Shown here: positions 24,937 through 32,563 of the stretch, one piece after another | Layout of the letters: each line of letters starts with the position of its first letter | Position numbering within the stretch: the first letter of the stretch is position 1 | Assembly: GCA_016935765.1 (NCBI GenBank) | Contig: JAFGQG010000065.1 | Coordinates: forward strand, 1 to 36,252 | From: a bacterium | Lineage (GTDB): Bacteria; UBP14; UBA6098; JAFGQG01 | Length of the DNA: 36,252 nt | Direction: 5' to 3' | The notes under the pieces: generated by a model | The model's input: only the letters and a program-made list of their open reading frames with translations | Databases searched by the model: none | What the model was told of the DNA's origin: nothing | Made by a program: the position numbers and the translations under genes

Positions 24937-25122
24937 ATGAAAGAAATGAAAATTATATTCGAGAGACGGTCTGATGGGTATTTGGCTTATCCTCAGGGAC
25001 TTAGAGGCATGGTTGTCGGTGAAGGCAATACCCGCGAGGAAGCTCTCGAAGGTGTTAAAGATGCCATTCTATTCCACCTTGAAAGGTATCTAATACCCAA
25101 AAAACCTGAAGATGTTAAATAA
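24937..25122 (+). CDS. Solitary HicB-family small protein
   Basis: A 61-residue protein (58 if the ATG at 24946 is used) with the HicB/UPF0150 fold pattern: IIFERRSDGYLAYPQGLRG, then TREEALEGVKDAILFHLE. HicB proteins are usually antitoxins that cap the HicA RNase and repress their own operon through a C-terminal DNA-binding domain. Here there is no such domain, only a short KPEDVK tail, and no HicA-like double-stranded-RNA-binding gene on either side. It may be an orphan antitoxin, an anti-toxin against a HicA elsewhere, or a member of the short stand-alone HicB-like group. It has its own promoter with an overlapping palindrome and a candidate terminator at 25238. Confidence 0.8.
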   Translation: MKEMKIIFERRSDGYLAYPQGLRGMVVGEGNTREEALEGVKDAILFHLERYLIPKKPEDVK

Positions 25123-25237
25123 GACCTGAAGAGTAAGTGGTCGCTGAATACGATCACAAAAGCCACTCTTTCGCCCAAAGAAAGGTCGTTGTTTGACAGC
25201 CTTTTCACTATTATTTGATTCAGCAAAATATTCATTG

Positions 25238-25258
25238 AAACGCTTAACAAAAGCGTTT
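25238..25258 (+). terminator. Candidate terminator after the HicB-family gene
   Basis: AAACGCTT, loop AACAA, AAGCGTTT: an 8-bp perfect stem, followed by GATTTTAAAAT, a short and imperfect T tract. It lies 115 bases after the stop codon and 100 bases before the first vertex-protein gene, so it would separate the two units. Confidence 0.5.
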
Positions 25259-25357
25259 GATTTTAAAATAATGATCAAGTCAAGATTTTTACTGTTGATT
25301 TTACCTGATTATTTACTATTTTATTCTTAAATAAAGTATAGAAGGAATTCGAGCAAT

Positions 25358-25660
25358 ATGGAACTAGGAAAAATCGTTGGGAATGTCGTTGCCACAAGAA
25401 AGAACGAGAGACTCAAGGGGTATAAACTTCTTGTCGCTGAATACATCACCCCGAACTGCGAACTAAAAGGAGCCCACGTTGTTGGAGTGGATCTGGTGGA
25501 TGCTGGAGTTGGAGATATAGTACTCATCGTAAGGGGAAGCTCTGCCAGGACCGCGGAAGGAATGACCGACAAACCCGTGGATGGCAGCATCGTAGCGGTC
25601 GTTGATACAATAGAGTACAAGGGAAACATCACCTACAAGAAGCGAAACACTAAGAAATAA
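25358..25660 (+). CDS. EutN/CcmL-type bacterial microcompartment vertex protein (BMC-P) 1
   Basis: A 100-residue protein that matches the EutN/CcmL/GrpN family along its length: ELGKIVGNVVATRKNERLKG at the N-terminus, YKLLVAEYI, then VDLVDAGVGDIVLIVRGSSA and PVDGSIVAVVDTI near the C-terminus. These proteins form pentamers that cap the vertices of carboxysomes and metabolosomes. Length is within the usual range, with a basic C-terminal tail (KKRNTKK). No BMC-H or BMC-T shell gene, and no encapsulated enzyme, is in the window. It precedes a second, divergent copy by 13 bases, and a lipoprotein gene follows. Confidence 0.9.
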   Translation: MELGKIVGNVVATRKNERLKGYKLLVAEYITPNCELKGAHVVGVDLVDAGVGDIVLIVRGSSARTAEGMTDKPVDGSIVAVVDTIEYKGNITYKKRNTKK

Positions 25661-25673
25661 ACGGGTGCGCAAT

Positions 25674-25937
25674 ATGAAGCTTGGTAAAGTCGTCGGGAAG
25701 ATCGTATCGACAATGAAGGACTCTCAGTTGAAGGGAGCTATTATCTTTATAGTACAACCCTTGAATGAGAACCTGGAAGAGGTGGGAGAACCGATAATAG
25801 CTGTCGATGGAGTTGAATCTCACGACGGTTCGCTGATTTTCTACATACAGGGACGGGAAGGCACCCTCACCCTGGAGGGCAGAACCATCCCCTCGGATGC
25901 TGGAATCGTAGGCATTGTGGATAGAATCGGCAAATAA
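25674..25937 (+). CDS. EutN/CcmL-type vertex protein (BMC-P) 2, divergent
   Basis: An 87-residue paralogue of the preceding protein. The N-terminus is canonical (KLGKVVGKIVSTMKDSQLKG) and so is the C-terminal strand (DAGIVGIVDRIG). The middle is not: where the family has a DxAGxGDxVL turn, this protein reads VDGVESHDGSLIFYIQGREG. That turn sits near the pentamer's central pore in known structures, so its pore and charge should differ. The ATG at 25674 is preferred over the GTG at 25665 because the family usually starts at this point. It is 26 bases from the lipoprotein gene and probably in one transcript with both neighbours. Confidence 0.83.
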   Translation: MKLGKVVGKIVSTMKDSQLKGAIIFIVQPLNENLEEVGEPIIAVDGVESHDGSLIFYIQGREGTLTLEGRTIPSDAGIVGIVDRIGK

Positions 25938-25963
25938 TTGGTTCAAAAGGAGCATAGAGTAAA

Positions 25964-26359
25964 ATGATTAATAAAACACTTGCGGGATTAATTATACTGT
26001 CAGCCCTAGTAACCCTTTTAGCGATAACGGGTTGTGGCAAAACCTACCAGGGTAAGTACATTACTACGGTTATTGACGAAGAACCAATGGACGAATTCAA
26101 AGTGGATAATTTTGTTGTGCTCGTGGCGCAGAACGAGAACAGGCGCGAGAAAGAGGGCTGGTTCTATAAGTTCTTTGTCTATGAAAACGGCAAACAAATA
26201 AGGCTTCTCCGTTTAATGGCAAAAGTGGTGAACAAACGTGCTTTTTACCTGGAAGAAAAGACAGACGACAAGCTCAAAAATCACGTTTACTTCGATACCG
26301 AACCGACTTATGAGGTTGTAAAGAACAGGGTTGTCGCCCTACTCAAAGCTGGGGAGTAA
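25964..26359 (+). CDS. Lipoprotein of unknown function, downstream of the vertex-protein pair
   Basis: A 131-residue protein with a clear lipoprotein signal: MINKTLAGLIILSALVTLLA followed by lipobox ITGC, Cys near residue 24. The mature domain is short, charged and alternating beta/helix (DEFKVDNFVVLVAQNENRRE, KEGWFYKFFVYENGKQIRLL). I do not recognise its family. AAAGGAG precedes the start at a somewhat long distance. It is the last gene before a strong terminator at 26441, so it closes the vertex-protein operon. Confidence 0.75.
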   Translation: MINKTLAGLIILSALVTLLAITGCGKTYQGKYITTVIDEEPMDEFKVDNFVVLVAQNENRREKEGWFYKFFVYENGKQIRLLRLMAKVVNKRAFYLEEKTDDKLKNHVYFDTEPTYEVVKNRVVALLKAGE

Positions 26360-26440
26360 AATAGAATCCAGAATTTTAGAGTACAGAAAAAACCAATATT
26401 TGTTCTAAGGGCAACTAATATCTACAAATACACGTTTATC

Positions 26441-26467
26441 AAATCGGTACAGTAAAACCGATTTTTT
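26441..26467 (+). terminator. Intrinsic terminator of the vertex-protein/lipoprotein operon
   Basis: AAATCGGT, an 8-base loop, ACCGATTT, then TTT. A good 8-bp stem and six consecutive T across its 3' end. It is located in the convergent gap between the plus-strand block and the minus-strand M23 gene. Read from the minus strand it lacks a comparable T tract. Confidence 0.7.
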
Positions 26468-26492
26468 GGGGCAGCCTTATGGTTAATTAAGC

Positions 26493-28757
26493 CTATTTGA
26501 TTACCCTGAATCTTACAGAATCTACCGAGGCATTACCAAGGTTATCCTTTGCCTGAAAGACCAAAACGTGTTCACCCTTCTCTACTCTATCCATAGGAAA
26601 GTAGGTAACGTTTTCCTTGTTCGGATGATATTCACCTATGACCCATTCATCATCCAGGAAGATTTCCGGCAGATTCTGGAGGCTGAAACCCGCAAGGTTG
26701 TCAGCAACGGCTGCTCCAAGCGAAACAGGGCTGTAAGAAAAAACCGAATTGTCTTCTATCAATGGTTGGATCAGCGGAGGTTCGTTATCCTTTCTCAGTG
26801 AGTATGTCCCGAATTTTTTAATGACTCCACCAATATAGCCAGAGGCTGAATCGTGCTCGCTACCCGCAAACCACCATTCATCGTTTTCATATTTGGCAAG
26901 ACACAGGGTATTTATCATGCTGGAGGAACAGGGTTCTGTAACTTTGAGCCACAACTTCACTCCGTTTCGGACAAGCAGCTCTTCGGGGGATACACTCCAG
27001 CAGGAGGAGTAAGAGAGTGAATCCTGCAGGGAGTCAACCCGGGTTAAAGTAACGAAGGTCTCTTTGAAAACTGCACTACTCGGGTCTTCCAAAACCAGTT
27101 CACCGTCATAACTCGTGATACTATTTCCAGACCCTGGCGTAAGGCGATAATACTGACAAATATTTTCCACCTGCTGAGAAATACCGCTCGGATTTGTCCA
27201 CCCTACGGTCAGTGAGATTTTGGATCCTTTTGTGTTCGGTTTCAGACGCGTGGCATATTTCCGCGACGAGTGAGCTACTATAATTGCGGAATGCTCGCAG
27301 AGTATGTGGTCTTCCTCGTCCAGGTACCTGAGCCAGCCAAAAGGATTGGACTGAATGAAATTTGAGAACACAATATCAACATAAAACATACCATCTATCA
27401 ATCGCCAGGATATCTGTGGTTCCGGGAAATTTTTAAAATAATACTCCGGATGTAAGGCGCACCAGTAGATCGGAAAAGGATATTTCTCTTCGACATTGCT
27501 CAGCCTTATAAGTTTAACCGTTGAAGTCTCTGGAAAGTCGATATAATAACCCTTGCCGGGCTGCACCGTGGGAAGAAAAGATTTCCAATATTTTCCATCA
27601 AGGCTTTTCCACCACCTTATCATACTATTATCAGCCGCATCCATAGGTTCCAGGTAACAGTTAATGGTACTGTTCCGTTCCTCGCAATTCAGGTTCAATT
27701 CACCGGGAATCACCCTGACTATCCTGCATTGTAATTTAACGCTGTGCCCGTATATATCACTGCAATAAAATGCCACGGTACTAGTATCCTTCGACAGGTC
27801 GCTTATGTCCAGAATCCCGCTCCCGGGAGAAAATCTGCCCCAGAACGGCAAACCGGAAGAACTGGGCACAAACAGGTTGTGAAACCTTTTACCATGAAGT
27901 TTCTGGAGTTCCCTGTTCCACACAAGATCGATCTGGTCAGTATGTGAAAGTTCAAAGGAATCGTATCGGGCGCTGTAAATGATCGAATCATTTAAAAGCA
28001 GGTCGTAGGCATAAATCCCGAACCTGTTCTGGTTCTCTTCAGACTGCCTGTCTGAAGCCGAAAGGGCAAATCCTATTTTCCCCCAGACAAAGACTGGTTT
28101 TTCTAACTCATAGGAAGAGTCCGATTCCGCTTCAACCTCATACATCTGTGGCAGCAACTTACCATCGATTATTGTCTCATCACTCATGGGTATTACTGCA
28201 AGGTTAAATATCTCCGGTCTTTTAGAATCCTCAATGAAGAAACCAGCATCCAGGGGGTTAACCACCCTGTCGTATCCCTCTCGCCATTCAAAGTGAAGGT
28301 GTGCAATGCGCGTCCCTGTATCACCCGTATATCCAACTAACTGTCCTTTTTTCAGCATGAACCTGTTTTCCTCGAATTCAATAGATATGGAATAACTCCT
28401 GCGGTTTTTCTGCTCCTCTCTAACCTGCCGTTCGAGTTCGTCATAGAATTTTGAAAGGTGAACATAAACAGCCATATTCCCTTCAAAGGTTACCAGGTAC
28501 AGCATTTTCCCATATCCCCAGGGATTTATTTCCACCTTAGCTACATAGCCGCTATCCGGAGCAAAGACCTCCATACCCGAACCGGCAGGTGACCTCAGGT
28601 CGATACCGGCGTGAAAGTGGTCGGGACGGAACTCGCCAAATACAGAGCTAATACCGCTGTTCCCCGGCATGACCTCATCAAATTGAGCGTAAATATATAA
28701 CGGAAAAAGAAATATTAATATTATTATCGCAGAATATTGATAAAGGCGTGTTCTCAT
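26493..28757 (-). CDS. Exported M23-family peptidase with long C-terminal beta region
   Basis: A 754-residue exported protein. Signal peptide at 1-24. The M23/LytM peptidase domain (about 30-175) has the complete site: HFHAGID with zinc ligands H49 and D53, H100 in VYVHLSKF, and HLHFE with H153 and ligand H155. The remaining 570 residues are beta-rich with no recognised enzyme motif, ending in an Ig-like segment (VLVFQAKDNLGNASVDSVRF). M23 enzymes cut peptidoglycan cross-links or serve as envelope scaffolds. The gene is 44 bases downstream of a PorV/PorQ-like gene on the same strand and likely co-transcribed. There is no sorting domain, so it is probably periplasmic. Confidence 0.88.
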   Translation of the reverse strand: MRTRLYQYSAIIILIFLFPLYIYAQFDEVMPGNSGISSVFGEFRPDHFHAGIDLRSPAGSGMEVFAPDSGYVAKVEINPWGYGKMLYLVTFEGNMAVYVHLSKFYDELERQVREEQKNRRSYSISIEFEENRFMLKKGQLVGYTGDTGTRIAHLHFEWREGYDRVVNPLDAGFFIEDSKRPEIFNLAVIPMSDETIIDGKLLPQMYEVEAESDSSYELEKPVFVWGKIGFALSASDRQSEENQNRFGIYAYDLLLNDSIIYSARYDSFELSHTDQIDLVWNRELQKLHGKRFHNLFVPSSSGLPFWGRFSPGSGILDISDLSKDTSTVAFYCSDIYGHSVKLQCRIVRVIPGELNLNCEERNSTINCYLEPMDAADNSMIRWWKSLDGKYWKSFLPTVQPGKGYYIDFPETSTVKLIRLSNVEEKYPFPIYWCALHPEYYFKNFPEPQISWRLIDGMFYVDIVFSNFIQSNPFGWLRYLDEEDHILCEHSAIIVAHSSRKYATRLKPNTKGSKISLTVGWTNPSGISQQVENICQYYRLTPGSGNSITSYDGELVLEDPSSAVFKETFVTLTRVDSLQDSLSYSSCWSVSPEELLVRNGVKLWLKVTEPCSSSMINTLCLAKYENDEWWFAGSEHDSASGYIGGVIKKFGTYSLRKDNEPPLIQPLIEDNSVFSYSPVSLGAAVADNLAGFSLQNLPEIFLDDEWVIGEYHPNKENVTYFPMDRVEKGEHVLVFQAKDNLGNASVDSVRFRVIK

Positions 28758-28801
28758 TGATGCTTATTAATACAAGTGCCCGGTTTTTCCCTGCTGCTCA
28801 T

Positions 28802-29701
28802 TTACGAAGATGAATATCCAAAGCTTATCAAGTGCGAGAAGCCCCACTTGTACCTGTAGGGTACAAAGGCATAATTGAACGAAATGTTTCTATATAACAA
28901 GCTAAGACCTGCTGTAACGCTGCGGGAATCATGACCGGCAACATAACCCGCCCTCAGGTTCAGCCACTCCACTACATTATATTCGCCTCCAAAGGCGTAC
29001 TGGAAATCATCGAATTCAGGTTTGATAAAATCAAAACCCACCTTGAAACTCGGGTCGTTGAATTCCACACCTATCCCGGTTCTGTACACCTTCGGCATAC
29101 GGAACTGATACTCTATGAACCTGAAATCCTGTCCGAAATTCAATATCGCTCCACCAAGGGTAAACGTTTGGTTAAGGAATTTTTGTCTCACCAGTATTCC
29201 AAAATCCAGTACTGTGCCATCGGCATCATCGTAGTCTATTCTCTCGTAGAGCCACTTGACCCGCATTCCAATCGAAACGCGCTGAAGAACGGTGTATCCC
29301 GCTAGGAATCCCAGATATAAGCTGTGTGAGGTGAATACGTAATCAGGTTCGGGAGTTGCAGCAGAACGCTTTTCTATGCCGCTGATATTAGAAAGGAAGA
29401 AATCGACGCCGAGTGTGAAATTCATTTTTCTCCAATACAGGTTCGCGGAATTCGTTCTAATGTCCTGGAAGTGGAAGTTATACATCAAATTTGCTGATAT
29501 TCCATCGCCAAGGACGGTGGCGCCGGGATTGAATTGAAGGCAGTTGTGGCTTGGCAACCCGGTACCGATCTCAGCCATTGCCGCCTGTTCCGCCGATTGT
29601 GGACGCAGGAGGAATATCGAGCTTGGTTCGTAATCGAGACCGAACGCGCAGCTTGCCCATAATATTGGCACAATAATTATTGATATGTAAAGTCTTTTCA
29701 T
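28802..29701 (-). CDS. PorV/PorQ-like outer-membrane barrel protein
   Basis: A 299-residue protein with a signal peptide (1-21) followed by a region rich in alternating strands that end in a C-terminal aromatic pattern (SHLISFGYSSS). The N-terminal part (RPQSAEQAAMAEIGTGLPSH, then LQFNPGAT) resembles the PorV/PorQ family start seen also in the fusion protein at 16011. PorV in Bacteroidetes shuttles T9SS cargo to the outer-membrane attachment complex. Start ATG with AGGAG six bases upstream. It sits between a transglutaminase-like gene (15 bases) and the M23 gene (44 bases), forming a three-gene operon. Confidence 0.8.
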   Translation of the reverse strand: MKRLYISIIIVPILWASCAFGLDYEPSSIFLLRPQSAEQAAMAEIGTGLPSHNCLQFNPGATVLGDGISANLMYNFHFQDIRTNSANLYWRKMNFTLGVDFFLSNISGIEKRSAATPEPDYVFTSHSLYLGFLAGYTVLQRVSIGMRVKWLYERIDYDDADGTVLDFGILVRQKFLNQTFTLGGAILNFGQDFRFIEYQFRMPKVYRTGIGVEFNDPSFKVGFDFIKPEFDDFQYAFGGEYNVVEWLNLRAGYVAGHDSRSVTAGLSLLYRNISFNYAFVPYRYKWGFSHLISFGYSSS

Positions 29702-29716
29702 GACAAACTCCTGTTT

Positions 29717-30928
29717 TTAATCAACTTTATAGGCTTCCGACGGCTTGTATCTCAGCCAGAATGTTTCTTCCCCAATTCTATCGTCAGACAACTCTAAGTT
29801 AATCCTTGTTTCCTGGTCCTGCACCAACTCTACAACCTTCCAGCAGGATTTTCCGTTTTTACCTGCGGACACAAAGAAATCGCCTTCCCCCATATAGAAA
29901 GCAGCCAAACCATCCGAGTCTGTGTACCTGTGAAGGATCGGGCGCAGGGAACCGAAATTAAAGACGGATATCCACACGTGAGTACTTTCTTCTTCGGCAA
30001 CAACGGTCAATTTCGAGGGCTGCCGGTAGTTAAAGGTCGAGTTTATGATGCCGTAGTGATCCCTGTTCTTGTATAATCTATCTGAAGTTTTATTTTCATC
30101 GATATGACCAAACGCAGAAGCGAGGACGATAGCAGCTCTTCTGGCTGAAACGTTGAACCAGGCGTTATCCAGGCTGGGTTTAGGTTCACAGGAGCCCGTG
30201 TAATGCCAATCCCCGTCCGCCCACACCTCAGTCCATGCATGGTTATTGTCGCAATGAGCCCAATATGGCGTCCAGGCTTCCCGGGCGGGAATGCCCACAG
30301 CTCTCAATGCAGAGACATATACTATCATCATCTCCTCGCAGCGACCGTAACCGCTTCTCAGTGTCTCGAACACTCCCTGGTCCTGGCGCTGAGTTTGCTG
30401 AAATTTAACGCGCTCACCACACCACCTGTTCACCTCCACTGCTACCTCTGACATGGTCTCAAGATCCTTAACAACAGGTTTCAACTGGCTGTATAGATAT
30501 GGCCGCCAGGCTTCCACCGGCTCCTGGGACACCCTGTATGGCAATACATAATGCAGGAAAAGTTCGTCCGAGTACTTCGACCCCCACCAGAACTCGTCTC
30601 GCACGTTATAGCTTAGTGATACATCATTTATCAGAAAATCTTCGGATACATTTGCAAGGTCGCTGGGCGCCATGTTGGCAATCATGAAGCATAAGCCTTC
30701 ACGAATTCCATCCGCGCCGTACTCTATCGCCCTTCTCAATTCCACCGCATTATCCCCTGCTTTTTCAAGGTTCTCGATAACCTTTTCCTCATCTTCATCA
30801 GGGATAATCTCCCTGAGGTCGTCGAACTCCCCCGCGAAAGAAAAACTAACAATAAGCAACAGTAAAAACGCGTTGAAAAACAAGTATCTGGCGCAAAATC
30901 CGCCGAATTTTAAACATAATTCTTTCAT
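29717..30928 (-). CDS. Exported transglutaminase-like cysteine protein
   Basis: A 403-residue exported protein. The signal peptide covers about 1-33. The transglutaminase-like core (about 150-280) has C197 in SGYGRCEEM and H230 in CDNNHAWTEVWADG. The expected third residue, usually Asp, is replaced by Glu in TGSCEPKPSLDNAWF (E248), a variant also seen in related bacterial families. A C-terminal beta region follows. This fold covers peptidases and cross-linking enzymes. It starts a three-gene operon with the PorV-like and M23 genes. Its promoter at 30941-30968 leaves only a 6-7 base leader, and no SD is seen, so initiation may be leaderless-like. Confidence 0.85.
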   Translation of the reverse strand: MKELCLKFGGFCARYLFFNAFLLLLIVSFSFAGEFDDLREIIPDEDEEKVIENLEKAGDNAVELRRAIEYGADGIREGLCFMIANMAPSDLANVSEDFLINDVSLSYNVRDEFWWGSKYSDELFLHYVLPYRVSQEPVEAWRPYLYSQLKPVVKDLETMSEVAVEVNRWCGERVKFQQTQRQDQGVFETLRSGYGRCEEMMIVYVSALRAVGIPAREAWTPYWAHCDNNHAWTEVWADGDWHYTGSCEPKPSLDNAWFNVSARRAAIVLASAFGHIDENKTSDRLYKNRDHYGIINSTFNYRQPSKLTVVAEEESTHVWISVFNFGSLRPILHRYTDSDGLAAFYMGEGDFFVSAGKNGKSCWKVVELVQDQETRINLELSDDRIGEETFWLRYKPSEAYKVD

Positions 30929-30940
30929 AATTGCCCATAC

Positions 30941-30968
30941 AAGATAGGTGATTACGTTGATTTGTCAA
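30941..30968 (-). promoter_or_regulatory. Promoter of the transglutaminase-PorV-M23 operon
   Basis: Minus strand: perfect TTGACA (30968-30963), 16-base spacer, TATCTT (30946-30941). The predicted start is about 6-7 bases before the ATG at 30928, an unusually short leader. Confidence 0.55.
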
Positions 30969-31106
30969 TTTATTAATTTGGCTGACTATTAATATGGGTA
31001 TATGAACCCTAAAAATGCAATTGGAAATCCAACATACAAGGTGTAAACATATTAAAATTTGCAGCAACCCCTTACAGGATGGTTGGACCTACTTCGTTGT
31101 AACTAT

Positions 31107-31128
31107 GTTGGTTAAAATGACTGGATGA
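31107..31128. repeat. Dispersed GTTGGTTAAAAT-TGGATGA element
   Basis: A 22-base motif that matches 15899-15920 at 20 of 22 positions. A partial copy (GACTGGATGA) is near 19007. All three lie in non-coding gaps. Short, so it may be incidental. Confidence 0.45.
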
Positions 31129-31305
31129 TTAGGGGGGAAAATAGGATAGTGCATTTTACTTGTACAATAACTATACTGCTGAAAACCGGCTATTGCGAGA
31201 GAACAGCCTGATTTGCCAAATGCCAAGGGAAAAAACGGGATATATGGTTTAATAAAAGCATCAGAATACAACCAGAAAATAACAAAAAAGGCGTTCTGGA
31301 CATTT

Positions 31306-32526
31306 CTATTTAAGGTATATTATCCTTTGAGACGACGACTCTCCTAAAAAGGTGTCTTTAACAAGGTAAATTCCGGAATTAACCTCATTTTCGGGTTCCC
31401 AGGTCGTTTTTCCCGTACCGCTTACATTTCGTGTGTCTACGAGTTTGCCAGAGATATCGAAGAATTCCAGCCTTGAGAACGGCTGCGCTTCAACCGTGAC
31501 TGACGCATTAAATGGATTAGGATAAGCTTTAAGAGAATGCCCACCTGGTTTGTTTGGGGCTTCTTCGATCCCCGAGAAAAAGAAAGAAATATCAAGTATT
31601 AAGAAACCGTCATAAGCCCAGGCAATATAAGCATACGAAGGAATAACATGCAGTCCATCCATTCTGGTATCCTCGATGTCATAATACCCAACGAGCTCTA
31701 TCTCCGAGGGAATGCTTACATCAAAAACCTTAAATCCCCCCTCCCTGTTAGCGATGTACGCGTATTGACCGATAACCTGAATATCCAAGATATCGCCACC
31801 GATCTCATACGTTCCCATCAGCCTTGGTGAATATGGATTCATAACATCAATGACATTAAGAAAACCCTCGCCGGTTACATAGGCATAGGGAGCCTGGACA
31901 AACACATTATTTACATCATCGCCTGTTGAGTAAAAGCCTATCTCCACCGGAGAAGCTGGATCTTCAACGTCCAATATTTTCAAACCGGAATCGCCGCACG
32001 CCAGATAAACATATACTTCATCAGTGAAAACCCCAACTGCATAACCCGGCTCGGTGAAAGCGCCAATTTCAACAGGATTTGTTGGGCTCGATATATCTAC
32101 AATCCGAAGTCCACCCGCAGAGGCAGCAACATAAGCGTAATTCCCGTTGAGGACTACCTCTGACGAATAACCCGATAATGGTATGTGCCCTGTTTCAAAT
32201 GGCCAAAGCTCATCCGAGACATTCACAATCACCAGCCCGTTCTCTCCATCCGGGACATAAACATAACAATCCCTGACTGCGATCTCGTTGGTATAGTGGT
32301 CGGTATCACATGAGCTTATCTCAACCGGGGCGGTCGGGTCGGAAATATCCACAAGCCGGATACCATCCCATGCAGCAGAAATGTATGCATACGTGCCCTG
32401 AACCTGGACATCGAACGCGTACACGCCGGTATATAACTGACCAACATAAGATACGTTCAGGCTATCCCTCGCATATACTGTGGTCAAAGATAGAATTATA
32501 ATTAAAATGCAAAGATACTTAGTCAA
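31306..32526 (-). CDS. Exported LVIVD beta-propeller protein with T9SS-type C-terminus
   Basis: A 406-residue exported protein. The signal peptide is TKYLCILIIILSLTTVYA. The body holds at least five LVIVD-type repeats of about 40-45 residues, each ending in a VDISDPTAPVEI-like motif (also IVDISSPTNPVEIG, ILDVEDPASPVEIG, VIDVMNPYSP). These fold into beta-propellers found on surface proteins of many environmental bacteria; function is unknown. The C-terminus (about 330-406) is a sorting domain (KAYPNPFNASVTVE, FDISGKLVD). I chose the TTG at 32526 because GGAGG lies at 32531-32535; an upstream TTG at 32547 is in frame but would include the SD. The upstream propeller gene ends 37 bases away. Confidence 0.87.
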   Translation of the reverse strand: MTKYLCILIIILSLTTVYARDSLNVSYVGQLYTGVYAFDVQVQGTYAYISAAWDGIRLVDISDPTAPVEISSCDTDHYTNEIAVRDCYVYVPDGENGLVIVNVSDELWPFETGHIPLSGYSSEVVLNGNYAYVAASAGGLRIVDISSPTNPVEIGAFTEPGYAVGVFTDEVYVYLACGDSGLKILDVEDPASPVEIGFYSTGDDVNNVFVQAPYAYVTGEGFLNVIDVMNPYSPRLMGTYEIGGDILDIQVIGQYAYIANREGGFKVFDVSIPSEIELVGYYDIEDTRMDGLHVIPSYAYIAWAYDGFLILDISFFFSGIEEAPNKPGGHSLKAYPNPFNASVTVEAQPFSRLEFFDISGKLVDTRNVSGTGKTTWEPENEVNSGIYLVKDTFLGESSSQRIIYLK

Positions 32527-32563
32527 CTTTCCTCCATTTAAAAACAAGCAGTATTCCCGATTC

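Larger units (their letters stand above)
30929..31305. other. 377-base gene-free stretch upstream of the transglutaminase-like gene
   Basis: Holds the promoter at 30941-30968 and a copy of the GTTGGTTAAAAT...TGGATGA element at 31107-31128, related to one at about 15899-15920. The short frames in it translate this element. No hairpin with a T tract was recognised after the LVIVD gene stop at 31306. Confidence 0.6.

Noticed and set aside
25123..25357. A missing hicA toxin next to the HicB-family gene
   Set aside because: I looked for a short basic HicA-like frame (GSHxxF/Y type) on both strands on either side and found none; only a hairpin and AT-rich DNA.
31089..31271. 60-codon minus-strand open frame in the gap before the transglutaminase-like gene
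   Set aside because: It runs through the dispersed GTTGGTTAAAAT element and has no ribosome-binding site.
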